NCBI GenBank assembly: GCA_026122225.1
Contig: JANEZZ010001493.1
Span: 269,001 to 333,000, forward strand
Length of the DNA stretch: 64,000 nt
Source of the DNA: Heloderma charlesbogerti
Lineage: Eukaryota; Chordata; Lepidosauria; Squamata; Helodermatidae
Reading direction: 5' to 3'
Notes under the pieces: model-generated
What the model was told of the DNA's origin: nothing
Seen by the model: the letters and a program-made list of their open reading frames with translations, nothing else
Databases searched by the model: none
Part shown: in pieces, positions 33,438 to 45,900 of the stretch
Layout: each line of letters begins with the position of its first letter
How positions within the stretch are numbered: the stretch's first letter is position 1
Position numbers and translations under genes: made by a program

Positions 33438-35120
33438 CTTTTGTTATAAGTGGAATCCCTATACTTATACCCAGCAAATATTTCCAAAAAGTAATGCTTT
33501 GTTTCATTAAAAAAAAAAAATGAGGGGGGGGGTTCCTTTTCACCAAGAATATATTTGAAAAGGATGCAACTTCCAATTAATGAAGGCAGGTTTGGTTTTC
33601 CAGATCTAGCTATGTATCATCTGGCCTATTTGCTAACCTCTACAAAATTTTGGTATTTTCCACTCAGATTATTTATTTATTTATTGCATTTATATCCTGC
33701 CTTTTTTCCTCTTGCAAGGAACCCAAGGCAGCTTACATTATCCTCCTCCTCTGCATTTTATCCTCACAACAACAACCCTGTGAGGTAGGTTGGGCTGAGA
33801 GTGTGTGACTGGCCCAAAGTCACCCAGTAAGCTTCCATGGCCAAGTGGGGACTAGAACCTGGATCTCCCAGCTCACTGATTTTCTACCTTGGTCAGTGTT
33901 GGAATCTTCTTGTCTGCAGCCTCTCTTAAAATGGATGGCATTAGGTTCTTGGCATATTAGGGCAGACAGAACTCCTACCACAATTTTGGCAGTTAGAGAA
34001 GTGTGGCGTATAATGTCATGTCAATTACAGTTTGACCCATTTTCCCATGCTAAATTGACTTTATGGGGAAATCCAGATTTAAGAACTGGAAAGAAAATGT
34101 TTTTATGGCAGACCTGGACAGATAAAATGATCTTTACCCTGGAACAATTAGTGGGGGTTGATAATGAGTTCTTGTTATTTTCAACTTTGTGAGATCAATT
34201 TGATTTGCCTTCTACAGCAGAATGGCAGTACTTGCAATTGAAACATTTGTTGGTATCTACATTCGGTCCTGCTGCTTTTACTGCCTCGGAGTCTCCTGGA
34301 AATACTAATTGAAGCTGATCAGATATATCGACCTACAATTCATGTTTATAAATATTTATTATCAATGAATAAACATAATACAAGGAGTTTACAGCAGGAA
34401 TGGAACAGGGAATTGGAACGTCCTATTTTGTTTAATCAATGGACTGCTTTTTTGGCATCTGTATCGGATATCTCAACAGATCTTCAGTTATGCCTTATCC
34501 AGAAAAACTTTTGTTTCAGGTCTATTGGATGCCACAATGTCTTTTTAATAAAGATTTGTCAAATTCGGCAAATTATTGGAGGTGTAATTCAGTCAATGCT
34601 TCTCTTATGCATATGTTTTGGAAATGCCCAGTAATTGCCCCCTTTTTTGGAGGAAGTTATTGTATGGATAAATTTTGTATTGGAAAGCTCTTTAATATTT
34701 ACTGATGTAAATGTTCTTTTAAATTACTTACCTGTTTCTTGGGATGTAACACATGGTCAGCGTAAATGATTTTATGCACCCTTTTGGTTGCCAAAAGACT
34801 GATACTATGAGACTGGAAGGATAAAAGCTCACCACCCATAATGCAATGGACTGAAGATTTAAGAACACTAGCAACATTTGAAAGAGTGGTATATAGGCAT
34901 TACTTGCAAATGGACTTATATGTGGATATTTGGTCTGCTTTTACTGAAATTAAGGTGTAACCTGTCCTTTCCCCCTGCCCTTTTTTAACTCTTTCTAGAA
35001 TATTATAATAATTCAAAACTGTGGGTTTTAGAATGTTGTTATACTTTTTTTTCTTTTTGGTATGGTTATGTTGTTTTTTCTTTATTTTGTTTGTTGAAAT
35101 TCACAATAAAAAATTGACAA
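33438..35120 (+). pseudogene. Mirror copy: 5'-truncated L1
   Basis: Reverse complement of 6248-7930; the ORF2 remnant reads on the plus strand with the same breaks and the same 15-bp duplication. Confidence 0.85.
33656..33872 (-). mobile_element. Mirror copy: MIR/CORE-like SINE in the L1
   Basis: Reverse complement of 7496-7712. Confidence 0.8.
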
Positions 35121-35483
35121 CAAAATTTGTATGCATTTTGTGTGCATCTCTCCTAGTGCACACATTTTCCTAATATAATGCATTTTAGATGTTATTTTCA
35201 GTAAAATATGCTTGTTGAGTGTACTTTTCCATAATATACACATTTTTGTATTCAATTTTGATTCAAGAACTCCATTGCAGAATTCAGAGAAATGAGAATT
35301 GCAAAGGATATCTGAGTTTTGGTTTGCGTATTGGTTCAAAGTGCAAAACGAGGTAAGTTCTCATTAAAATGTGAACTGAACACATTTCTCCCCATCCCTA
35401 GAATCCTGCTCCTGAGAAATTATGATCTAAAGCTGCCTTTAGATTTGTATATGTAGCTAGATCACATGAAGAGTTAATAAGAT

Positions 35484-35508
35484 AGGGAGGGAGGGAGAGA
35501 GAGAAAGA
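35484..35508 (+). repeat. Mirror copy: AGGG/AG simple repeat
   Basis: Reverse complement of 5860-5884. Confidence 0.8.
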
Positions 35509-36067
35509 GGTTGTACTTGCATTGTTCTGTAAAATAAATGAGTGGCCCCAGGGAGTATTTTTACTTCTTTTTTGTCATGTGAAATTCTCAGATCTGAAAA
35601 GTTAACACAATTTGAAAGGCTCTTTTATTTTCCCTGTCAGTTACAAGTTCAGACTGCTTCTATGCATGCCAAGCAGTCAAACCCAAATTTCACCACCTGT
35701 TCTATAATTCTGGGTATAGTCAGGGTATAGCTCTATTCCATATGGGCAATGTGACTCTATGAAGTTCCAATCCGGTGTAGTTATATGCTTAAAAAAACAA
35801 AACAAACACACACACATTAAACCTCAAGAGTTAATCATCCATCTGGGTGTAATCATTGATTCCATTAAGCCTTATGGCCTTGTCAGATTATCAAACATTT
35901 TAAACAGTGCTATTTTTTCCTCCTCTCAACAAGAAAAAGAATTTGATAATGAAGGCCACAATTAGATCAAAGTTTTGAGCCCTGTTAGAATTTTCAGTAC
36001 TCTTTGGCTACTTGCACAAAGGATGCTTAAATGGTTTTTGAAGTTTTTATTTTATATGCCCACATAA

Positions 36068-36593
36068 ATACATGGTATTAACCCAAAGGGTATATTCCTT
36101 GATATGCCATGTCCACCATTTTCTATCTGGGAGAGGCCTTCAAAGCCCTAAATGGTTTGGGTCGAGGTTACTTGAAGAACCGTGTTCACTCAGAGCAGCT
36201 TGCCCGCACTCTGAGATCAACATTGGAGGCCCTGCTTGTGTGCCCACCTGGTCAAGCAATGAGGCTGGTGGGCACAAGAGGTAGAGCTGTTTCAACAGTG
36301 CTCCCCTGCTAGTGGAACTGTGTTCCAACTGATGTCTGCCAGGCCTCACCATTACAGGCTTTCAAGTGGGCCCAAAAGATGTATTTATTTACCTTGGCTT
36401 ACAACTGAGTTAGGACTGTATTGGGTGCCATTGTGTATATGATGTTACCTGATTTTCATTGTTAATTTTGATTTTATTGTTGTTTTTTATTATTGTTTTA
36501 TAGTCCTTTATGGTTTTTAATTTTGTACACTGCCTAGGGTGGGTTTTCCCTAAAATGCAGCTTATAAATATTTTAAATAACTACATCCCCCCA
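36068..36593 (+). mobile_element. Mirror copy: L2-like LINE 3' fragment
   Basis: Reverse complement of 4775-5300; FKALNGLGRGYLKN lies in the frame at 36109-36312. Confidence 0.65.
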
Positions 36594-36626
36594 GGATGAC
36601 AACCTTGATACTTGCTTACTCTCTGG

Positions 36627-36646
36627 CAGTGGTTTTCAAACAGTGG
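36627..36646 (+). mobile_element. Mirror copy: Charlie-like hAT terminus
   Basis: Reverse complement of 4722-4741. Confidence 0.45.
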
Positions 36647-36817
36647 CCCAGGATAGGGTGGGGTTCCCCAAAAGCCTACGAAGATGTTCTTGAGGAAAAG
36701 ATTATTAGTGGCAAGAGGAACTGCCTAAGAAGAGACATTTTATCCACCATTACCAGTCTTCCCATGAGTAAGTAGAGGGTAAGGTTGGGTGTAGTCAAAT
36801 GTGCTGTCAATTTACAA

Positions 36818-37356
36818 CAGCCTTTCCCAACCTGGAACCCTCCAAACATTTTGGATTACAACTAGGATGCTGGAGAAATCTGAGACAGACTAAAATGAGC
36901 TCAGATTTCTAAGAATCCAACCTGCAGAATCCGCTGCAGACTGACTTCCTCAGGCTGAGCGGAATCTGTGGACTTGGGGATTTTATTTTTTTTTCCTTTT
37001 CCAAAATTTATGCATATTTATTTGTAGGAAAATATGCAAGTTTCTGCTGAGACTGGTAAATACACGCAGGAAAAAGCTGAATAGAATTGGGGATGATACA
37101 CTAAATGCTATGTACCAAGGTAAATTGTGTAAATTCTTGTGAACTCTCTTATGGAATTATTTGCATATTTTCTCGCATAACGAAAAACATCGAATCCGTC
37201 TGTGAGCAGACGATGGAACAAAAGGTGCCTGACAATCCACAAAAAACAGATGGAGTGGATTTTATACAATCCATACATCCCTAACTACAGCTCCCATCAC
37301 CCACATCCAGCATGCCCAATGGCCCCATCTGGTGTCTGCTGGGTTGGGGAAAGCTG
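36818..37356 (-). mobile_element. Mirror copy: CAGCTTTCCCCAACC MITE
   Basis: Reverse complement of 4012-4550, with the nested MITE at 36863-37283. Confidence 0.75.
36863..37283 (-). mobile_element. Mirror copy: nested TAGGGATG MITE
   Basis: Reverse complement of 4085-4505. Confidence 0.7.
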
Positions 37357-37541
37357 GTTTACAAGGAGCAACAGCTATCTGTGATAGACCTCATTGCTAT
37401 CCCACACAACGGGATTATACACCAGGAAACACATATCAGAGTCCCCTACAACACACAAGGATCCTGTGAGAGGCAACTAAACAAAAAGGTTTTTTTTTCT
37501 GAGAGCAGGATGTTTGCTATAATGTGATATAGGATATAAAC

Positions 37542-37821
37542 CAGGGGTGCAGAACCTCAGGCCTGGGGGCCAAATCCAGTCCACCTCAGCTCCCAATGTG
37601 GCCCTCTGTGGTTTCCCAAAAGACCATGCCCCCTTCCTCCAACCCCTTTCCCTCAACCGCTAACCATTTGGTGGTCTCCCGGCTTTTGTGCAGTTTTTCC
37701 CCATTCTACAAGGTTGCAATGCCTCTCCTATTTTGGCTCCTCCCACCACTGGGATGTGGCTCCTGAAAGCTTCTCCATAACAGAATTCAGCCCTTGGGCT
37801 GAAAGAGGTCCAGCACACCAG
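37542..37821 (+). mobile_element. Mirror copy: CAGGGGTGCAGAACC MITE
   Basis: Reverse complement of 3547-3826; begins CAGGGGTGCAGAACCTC. Confidence 0.7.
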
Positions 37822-37902
37822 ATACAAGCAGTGATCCTTCATGGACATTGTCAAGGCATTAGCCTTAATGCCTGGTCCAAGTGATCTATGCATGATATTT
37901 CG

Positions 37903-38227
37903 TCACACTGGGCACAATCTGTAACTTTCTGCCACAACATGTGGTTATAGTGATGAGCTCAGAAGGCTTTAAAGGGGTGGTGGGGATAGACAAATTGATG
38001 GGAGGAGGAGAGGTCTGTCAACAAGGATTAGTCTTGATGGATTAAGGTGCCCAAAGGTCCAGACGCAATACGCTACTGGACACCAGTTGTTAGGGGTCAG
38101 CAGTGGGAGAGGCCTACTGCTTTCAAGCCATGCATGTGGGATTCTCAGAGGCATCTGGCTGGCCACTTATGGGAAACAGGATATTGGACTAGATGGGCCA
38201 TTGCTCTGATCCAACAGGGCTCTTCTT
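37903..38227 (+). mobile_element. Mirror copy: L3/CR1-like 3' end
   Basis: Reverse complement of 3141-3465. Confidence 0.65.
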
Positions 38228-38357
38228 TTTTGTTTTGTTTTTCTACCAGAAGAACTGTTCTAAATATGATGTGTGCTACTATTTACATAAGGAGATTGCA
38301 ACATCATGGGCTCATCAGTTCAGCTACTGTGTCTTGTTAGCTTAACTAAATTTCAGA

Positions 38358-38548
38358 CCCCTCAAGGAACAGCATTTCCCCCTGAAGTTATTAAAGAGTA
38401 GATTTCTTTTAATTAAACTCATTTGCATGTCTAAATGAGATGTAATTGCTACCATTCATTTCCCTAATACCTCTCTTTGATTGGAGAAAAGCAACTTTTG
38501 TAATTGCTTAAAATGGGACTAAGTACTTCTTGCTGGTTTGTACTATAA
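38358..38548. other. Mirror copy: AT-rich candidate conserved element
   Basis: Reverse complement of 2820-3010. Confidence 0.25.
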
Positions 38549-38868
38549 GAAAGTCTTTGAATCAAGGGAGGAATAATGAAAGAGATGTTGGGATATTACC
38601 AGCCTTCCCAGAGCTTTGAAATACTGTGATTGGTCAGATGCCAGTTAGAAGTAGCTTAATCTCAACATTTCAGTGAACATGTGATGCATGCCACCTTTTG
38701 GTTTTCATGTCCTGAATTTCAAAACTTTCAGACTTTGAACTTCCATGACACACAAAAAAAGCTCATAAAACTGTGTTCCACCACTGTTTCTCAAACATTT
38801 CTGTGGTTGACTGGAAAATTAAACATTTGGAGTCTCTAATGTGTATATCGCTTTGGAATGTCAAAGCT

Positions 38869-38884
38869 ACACACACACACACAC
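38869..38884 (+). repeat. Mirror copy: short AC tract
   Basis: Reverse complement of 2484-2499. Confidence 0.85.
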
Positions 38885-38890
38885 GTGTTG

Positions 38891-39409
38891 TGCTGAAAAT
38901 TTCTCCATTTTTTTCAACCATTCCCATTCAATTTGATAGAAGAGAAATTGCTTTCGAAAAGAAATTCAAAGGTGGATAAATTTTAGAGAAATTCTCATGG
39001 GTTGAGTTTGGGGTTATTGGGCTTACCTTCCTTCTGAGGTGGCTGAGGAGTGCGCATGAGTGACCTGTCTGTCATTGTACAATAATCTCTGTGGCAGCCT
39101 GTAGCCTACTCGGCTTCCAGCACTTCAGTGAAAGCCATCGTGAGGACGCCATCGTGAGGCCATTCCTCGCATGGGGCTTTTTCAGTTCAGAAAGTGCAGG
39201 TGGCTGGGGAGGCTGCAGAGCAATTGAAAGATGTATAATAGAGAGAGAAAACACACACAGCACCCTCAGCCACCTCTCAGGGATTAGGTAAGCTCAAAAA
39301 CACCACCAAAAGAAATTCAAAACAGTTGACGCTGATGCCGATGCCACCTACACACACTGCTACTCCCAGCCATGTTTTCCCCCCTTCTCCAGAGTCTTCC
39401 TTTTCATGC
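38891..39409. other. Mirror of the unannotated 1959-2477
   Basis: Nothing recognised. Confidence 0.35.
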
Positions 39410-39748
39410 CGGGGTGCAGAACCTCTTTCAGCCCAAGGGCCAAATTCTATTTCAGAGAAGCTTTCAGGGGCCACATTCCAGTGGTGAGGCCAAAGACAAA
39501 AGGTGGCTGGGCAAAAAAACCACACACCCAACGTAAGTTAGTTTAAAGCTCTGACTGCCAGTAACTAAGCTTTAGAAGAGGCAGTTCAACCTTTAGGAAG
39601 GGGCAGGGGGACTGCACAGACACTGGGAAACCACCAAACAATTGGTGCTTGGGATAAACAGGGTGGGGCCTGGGGAAGGGGATGTAGCCACCTGGGGAAC
39701 CCAAGAAGGCTGGATTTGGACCTCTGAGCCTGAGGTTCTGCACCCCTG
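39410..39748 (-). mobile_element. Mirror copy: CAGGGGTGCAGAACC MITE
   Basis: Reverse complement of 1620-1958. Confidence 0.7.
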
Positions 39749-39789
39749 CTGTAGCGGCTGTAGGTCCTCAATGTACTTACAGAGCCATA

Positions 39790-40113
39790 CATTAGACGAA
39801 CATAAGAAGCGCCATGCTGGATCAGACTAAGGGTCCATCTGGTTCAGCATTCTGTTCACACAGTGGCCAACCAGCTGCCCATGGGAAACCCACAAGCAGG
39901 ACATGAGTGCAACAGCACCCTCCTGCCCATGTTCCCCAACAACTGGTGTACACAGACATGCTGCCTCTGGTACTGGAGGTAGCACATGGCCATCAGAACT
40001 AGTAGCCATGGATAGCCTTCTCCACCAGGAATTTGTCCAACCCCCTTTGAAAGCCATCCAAATTGGTGGCCATCACTACATCCTGTGGTAGTGTAATTAT
40101 GTTTAACTATGTG
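39790..40113 (-). mobile_element. Mirror copy: L3/CR1-like 3' end
   Basis: Reverse complement of 1255-1578. Confidence 0.7.
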
Positions 40114-40532
40114 CTGTATGACGCCACTTCAAGACACTACTTCCACCCACCCATTCCCTATTGCCGCTAATAGCAAGCTACTTTGGATTCTGTTTTCTAA
40201 CCCCAGCATCTTACAGGAGGGAATAAGGGTATGCAACTGTGGTTACCAGGAAGCATGAAGCTTCTGGATTGATCAGCCCTGAAATAAACATGAAATGCCT
40301 GGTTCCTCTGCCCTTGCCTGGTCAACAGGGCAGAATATTTTGCTTGCTAGCCCTTCACGCGCCAGGTTCTCCAGCTTAAGGCCATTGTTCCAACTCCAGC
40401 AATTGATTTCATGACCCCTCCAGGTTTAGATGTGGATAGGGCTGCTTATGCTCCCTCCTGACTGTGACTTGGAAATACCTCATATATCCTGAGTCCAGAC
40501 TTCGAGTTATCTGGACCTGGACCAATATCTAA
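40114..40532. other. Mirror of the unannotated 836-1254
   Basis: Nothing recognised. Confidence 0.4.
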
Positions 40533-41043
40533 AAAAACACATATTGTTGAGTTGGAAAAAAGTGCAGAAAAGGGCAACTAAGAAGATCAAGGGGCTGGAG
40601 TGACTCCCCTATGCTGGGAGGAGGATGCAACAGCTGGGATTGTTTAGCTTGAGAAAAAGGAGGGTAAGGGGAGACATGATAGAGGTGTACAAAACTGAGC
40701 ATGGTGTGGAGAATGTGGATAGGGAGACATTTTTCTCCCTCTCTCAAAATACTAGAACCTGGGGTCATCCTATGGAGCTGATTGGTGGGAGATTCAGGAC
40801 AGATAAAGGGAAGGCCTTCTTCACACAGCACATAGTTAAACTCCTAGTCCTGATGGCTCTATGCTACCTCCAGTATCAGACGCAGTATGCTTATGTATGA
40901 GTTGCTAGGGAACATAGGAGGGAAGGTGCTGTTGACACATGTCCTGCTTGTGGGTCTCCTGTCAACAACTGTTTGGCCACTGTGTGAACAGAATGCTGGA
41001 CTAGATGGACCCTTGGTCTGATCCAGCAGGCTCTTCTTATATT
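40533..41043 (+). mobile_element. Mirror copy: L3/CR1-like LINE 3' fragment
   Basis: Reverse complement of 325-835; the C-terminal coding remnant is the frame 40625-40900 on the plus strand. Confidence 0.75.
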
Positions 41044-41367
41044 CTTATGCATTTGGATTTCTTTGCAGCATACAGTATGTGTAGTGCTGCTGTGTGGTGG
41101 GAAGGCATCATTTGGGCATAATTCATAGTACTGTCTCCCCTGCCCCAATAAGCATCCATGCTCTTGCCTTTGACAAACTGAACCGAGCTCTTTGAGATTT
41201 GCTGTGGAGGCGGAAGTGTCCCAAACTTCCAACAGCTTCTTAATGGCCATTTGAGGGGCATCAAGTAAAAGGCATCCATGTATTCTGATAGAAGTACTAA
41301 CAGATGTTTTTTTTCTCCTGGATAAAACATGATTAACAAAGACCCCTTGGCCGGGAAGCATCAGTTC

Positions 41368-41730
41368 TGTTCAGTTTGCTTTCCATGCAGAGAACTGTAA
41401 AGGTACATTAAAGGCTGACGGTGAAGGCTGTGGGGTTAATAAAGCCAGCTTTCCAATTGCCATTAAGATCACTTAAAAACCCATTCCATGAGATGGTTGT
41501 GTATCTTGCCCAAGGGGGACTCTTAAAGCATTGTGAAAAGCATTTAGGGGGAGGGCAGCATGGGAAGGACTCCGCCAAAGGGTAGAAGATGAGGAGACGC
41601 TGATAAGAAATAGATTTCCAAATGGCTGTGTTGGGATGGGAAGGGGTAACTCACTGGTACCCATGCTAAAAGGATTTGTGCCTCCGCAGTTGTTGCTTCG
41701 TAGTGTCCAGTCTCATGAACTAGTTCAGGC
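41368..41730. other. First single-copy stretch beyond the visible palindrome; no feature
   Basis: The sequence past 41367 has no partner inside the window. No gene or repeat was recognised up to the MITE at 41731. Confidence 0.4.
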
Positions 41731-42213
41731 TAGGGATGGTGCAGGTGCCCGGTTGGGACTTGAAGCCCAGTGAGAAATCACTGGCTCAGCCCCCCAAATG
41801 CCAGTCTGCAGACCCCAGTGGCTGCCCGGCTCGGTGCACAGGCATCCGCTCCCTCATGGAGCACCGTTTGCCACTCAAACAGCTGCTCATTCCTTTCCAT
41901 AAGAATGCCATCTACACAAACGGGGGCCTTAAAAGGGCAGTGTCCACAACATTACAGGCATAAATGCCTGAAATGTTGTAGACATTGCCCCTTTAAGCCC
42001 CCCCTTTGTGTAGATGGGATTCTTATGGAAAACAATGAGCAGCCATTTGAGTGGCACATGGTGCTCCATGAGGGAGCGGATGCCTGCACGCCGCTGCCGA
42101 GCACCCCTGAGCCGCCCAGCAGCTCGCCCCATGCCGTTCGCCTGGGTCAGGTATGTGCTGGGGATTCGGCAAGTGCTGCACAGGGCAGGCACAGGGCGGT
42201 CCATCCATCCCTA
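41731..42213 (+). mobile_element. TAGGGATGG fold-back hAT MITE
   Basis: Starts TAGGGATGG, ends CCATCCCTA. Flanks GTTCAGGC (41723-41730) and GGTCAGGC (42214-42221) match at 7 of 8 positions, giving good hAT-type duplication evidence. An imperfect palindrome of about 250 bp (roughly 41836-42089) is centred between 41962 and 41963, pairing CTCATGGAGCACC with its complement and holding ATTACAGGCATAAAT at its middle. No coding sequence. Confidence 0.85.
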
Positions 42214-42459
42214 GGTCAGGCCTGCATGACTTGTGGCACTGCGAGTCAAGTCCAATCCACCAGCAATCTAATCTTAGGCACGAATCAAGACCTGGAACTT
42301 TAATGACTTCCCAGCCAGGCACTGTAGATGGTTGAAAACAGTGGACTGCATTTGACTAGGTGGGCAATTAGCGATACAGGCCTGCAGCACATGTAAATTG
42401 GGTATTGTCAGGGGTAACTGGGGCCTGTACAAAAAGGTGGTACACACAGAGGCCTGAAT

Positions 42460-42583
42460 TTTTGTGGTCCTCCACATGTTCTGGCCTACACCTCCCATGA
42501 TCGCTCGCTATTGGCTCTGCTGGCTAGGGCTGAAGAGAGTTGTAGGCCAAAACGTCTGATGGGCCACAAGTTGCCCATCCCTG
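42460..42583 (-). mobile_element. hAT-like MITE remnant ending in a CAGGGATGGGCAACTT terminus
   Basis: The right end AAGTTGCCCATCCCTG is a hAT-type terminus, and 'acacctcccatgat' with 'gagttgtaggcc' are inverted words of the same family as 54144 and 62479. The left end is not clear. Confidence 0.5.
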
Positions 42584-42631
42584 GGCTAGATGGACAAATG
42601 GCCTGACCCTGGTATAAGATAGTTTCCTATG
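42584..42631 (+). mobile_element. tRNA-SINE or CR1-like 3' tail fragment
   Basis: Contains 'gctagatggacaaatggcc' and 'gtttcctatg', matching the tail of the SINE at 21488-21681. Confidence 0.5.
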
Positions 42632-42962
42632 CTGGAAGCGGCTCTTAGATTAGCATTTGCAGTTGTGTGGATGCGTGCAGCAGACTTTGCCATGTTGTCC
42701 TGTCGTGACATGATCATAGGGTTGCTCACTTCACCAGGTGTCCAGCTGAAATAGTCAACTTGGTGTGTGTTTGGAGCATTTCTCCTGTGAGTTTTTATTT
42801 GACTTCGATATAACATTAAAAAAAAAACCCCACACAAATAAGTCCCCCCCTCAAAAGAACAAACATAATAATATAACAAGATCACTAAAGAAATAAAAAC
42901 ACTCACTCATGATCATACTTAGGCTGTCACCGATATGTTTAAGGGGCAGCTAGCATAAAACA

Positions 42963-45900
42963 CCCCTTCATGGATCACTGCCTTGTTGTGGCGAAGGGGC
43001 TTGCGTAACTCAGTGAAGCCATAAGCTATGCCGTGCAGGGCCACCCAAGACGGACAGGTCATGGCAGAGAGTTCTGACAAAATGTGGTCCACTGGAGAAG
43101 GAAATGGCAACCCACTCCAGTATTCTTGCCAAGAAAACCCCATGGAATGTATCACAAGGCTAAAAGATATGACGCCGGAAGATGAGCCCCTCAGGTCGGA
43201 AGGTGTCCAATATGCTACTGGGGAAGAGCAGAGGGTATTTCCAAGTAGCGCCAGAAAGAGTGAAGCGGCTGGGCCAAACCCGAAAGGACACTCAGCTGTG
43301 GATGTGTCTGGTGGTGAAAAGAAAATCCGATGCTGTAAAGAACAATATTGTTTAGGAACCTGGAATGTCAGATCAATGAATCAAGGTAAGCTGGAGGTGG
43401 TCAAACATGAGATGGCAAGATTGAACATCGACATCTTGGGAATCAGCGAACTAAAATGGTCAGGCATGGGCGAATTTAATTCAGGTGACCATCATATCTA
43501 CTATTGTGGGCAAGAATCCCTTAGAAGAAATGGAGTAGCACTCATAGTCAACAAAAGGGTGGGAAAAGCAGTACTGGGGTACAATCTTAAAAATGATAAA
43601 ATGATCTCAGTACGAATCCAAGGCAAACCATTCAACATCACAGTAATTCAAGTCTATGCCCCAACCAATGAGGCCGAAGAAGCTGAGGTTGATCGGTTCT
43701 ATGAAGACCTACAACACCTTCTAGAACTAACACCAAAAAAAGATGTCCTCTTTATCATAGGGGATTGGAATGCTAAAGTAGGAAGTCAAGAAATCACCGG
43801 GATAACAGGCAAGCATGGCCTTGGTGTACAAAATGAAGCAGGACAAAGGCTAATAGAGTTTTGCCAAGACAACACGCTGATCATAGCAAACACTCTTTTC
43901 CAACAACACAAGAGGCGACTCTACACATGGACATCACCAGATGGTCAATATCGAAATCAGATTGATTATGTCCTTTGCAGCCAAAGATGGAGAAGCTCCA
44001 TACAGTCAGTAAAAACAAGACCTGGAGCTGACTGTGGCTCAGATCATGAGCTGCTTCTTGCAAAATTTCGGCTTAAATTGAAGAACGTAGGGAAAACCAC
44101 TAAAACATTCAGGTATGACCTAAATCATATCCCTGATGAATATACAGTGGAGGTGAGGAATAGATTTCAGGGATTAGACCTGATAGACAGAGTGCCTGAG
44201 GAACTATGGACGGAGGTCCATAACATTGTTCAGGAGGCAGCAACGAAATCCGTCCCCAAGAAAAAGAAATGCAAGAAAGCCAAGTGGCTGTCTAATGAGG
44301 CTTTACAAGTAGCTCACGAAAGAAGGGAAGCGAAAAGCAAGGGAGAAAGGGGAAGATATACCCAACTGAATGCAGAGTTCCAGAGAATAGCAAGGAGAGA
44401 CAAGAAGGCCTTCTTAAATGAACAATGCAAAGAAATCGAGGAAAACAACAGAATGGGAAAGACTAGAGATCTCTTCAAGAAAATTGGAGATATCAAGGGA
44501 ACGTTTTGTGCAAAGACGGGCATGATAAAGGACAAAGACGGCAGGGACCTAACAGAAGCAGATGAGATTAAGAAGAGGTGGCAAGAATACACAGAAGAAC
44601 TATACAGGAAAGATCTGAATGTCCCTGATAGCCATGATAGTGCGGTCACTGAACTTGAGCCGGACATCCTCGAGAGTGAAGTCAAGTGGGCCTTAGGAAG
44701 CATTAGTAACAACAAAGCTAGCGGAGATGACAGTATTCCAGCCGAGCTATTTAAAATCCTAAAAGATGATGCTGTTAAAGTGCTGCATTCAATATGCCAA
44801 CAAATCTGGAACACTCAACAGTGGCCACAAGACTGGAAAAGGTCAGTTTACATTCCAATTCCAAAGAAGGGCAACGCAAAAGAGTGTTCAAACTACCGCA
44901 CCATTGCGCTCATTTCACATGCCAGCAAGGTGATGCTCAAAATCCTACAAGCTAGGCTTCAGCAGTATGCGAACCGAGAACTACCGGAAGTACAAGCTGG
45001 GTTTCGAAGAGGCAGAGGAACTAGAGATCAAATCGCCAACATTCGCTGCATCATGGAGAAAGCAAGAGAATTCCAGAAAAACGTCTATTTCTGCTTCATT
45101 GACTACGCTAAAGCCTTTGATTGTGTGGATCACAACAAACTGTGGCAAATTCTTAAAGTGATGGGAGTACCAGACCACCTTACCTGTCTCCTGAGAAACC
45201 TGTACGAGGGTCAAGAAGCAACAGTAAGAACCAGACATGGAACAACCGATTGGTTCAAAATTGGGAAAGGAGTACGACAAGGTTGCATATTGTCACCCTG
45301 CTTATTTAACTTATATGCAGAGTACATCATGAGAAATGCCGGGTTGGATGAATCAGAGGTCGGAATTAAGATTGCCGGGAGAATTATCAACAACCTCCGA
45401 TATGCAGACGATACCACCCTAATGGCAGAAAGCGAAGAGGATCTCAAGAGCCTCTTGTTGAGGGTGAAAGAGGAGAGTGCAAAAGCTGGTTTGAAACTCA
45501 ACATTAAAAAAACGAAGATGATGGCATCTGGCCCCATCACTTCCTGGCATATAGAAGGGGAAGAAATGGAAGCAGTGACAGATTTTACTTTCTTGGGCTC
45601 CAAGATCACCGCAGACGGTGACTGTAGCCATGAAATTAAAAGACGCTTGCTCCTTGGGAGGAAAGCTATGGCAAACCTAGACAGCATAGTAAGAAGCAGA
45701 GACATCACCTTGCCGACAAAGGTCCGTCTAATCAAAGCTATGGTTTTCCCAGTAGTAATGTATGGCTGTGAGAGCTGGACTATAAGGAAGGCTGAGCGCC
45801 GAAGAATTGATGCTTTCGAACTGTGGTGCTGGAGAAGACTCTTACGAGTCCCCTGGACTGCAAGGAGGTCAAATCAGTCCATCCTAAAGGAAATCAACCC

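Larger units (their letters stand above)
33331..35400 (-). mobile_element. Mirror copy: hAT MITE split by an L1
   Basis: Reverse complement of 5968-8037. Confidence 0.7.
20688..41367 (-). repeat. Right arm of the giant inverted repeat
   Basis: This is the reverse complement of 1-20680, with no mismatch or indel found in the many places compared. The first base whose partner would lie outside the window is 41368, so the real outer boundary cannot be seen. Confidence 0.97.

Noticed and set aside
41770..42303. Protein-coding gene of 177 codons
   Set aside because: It lies within the palindromic MITE 41731-42213; frames also open on the opposite strand because of symmetry.
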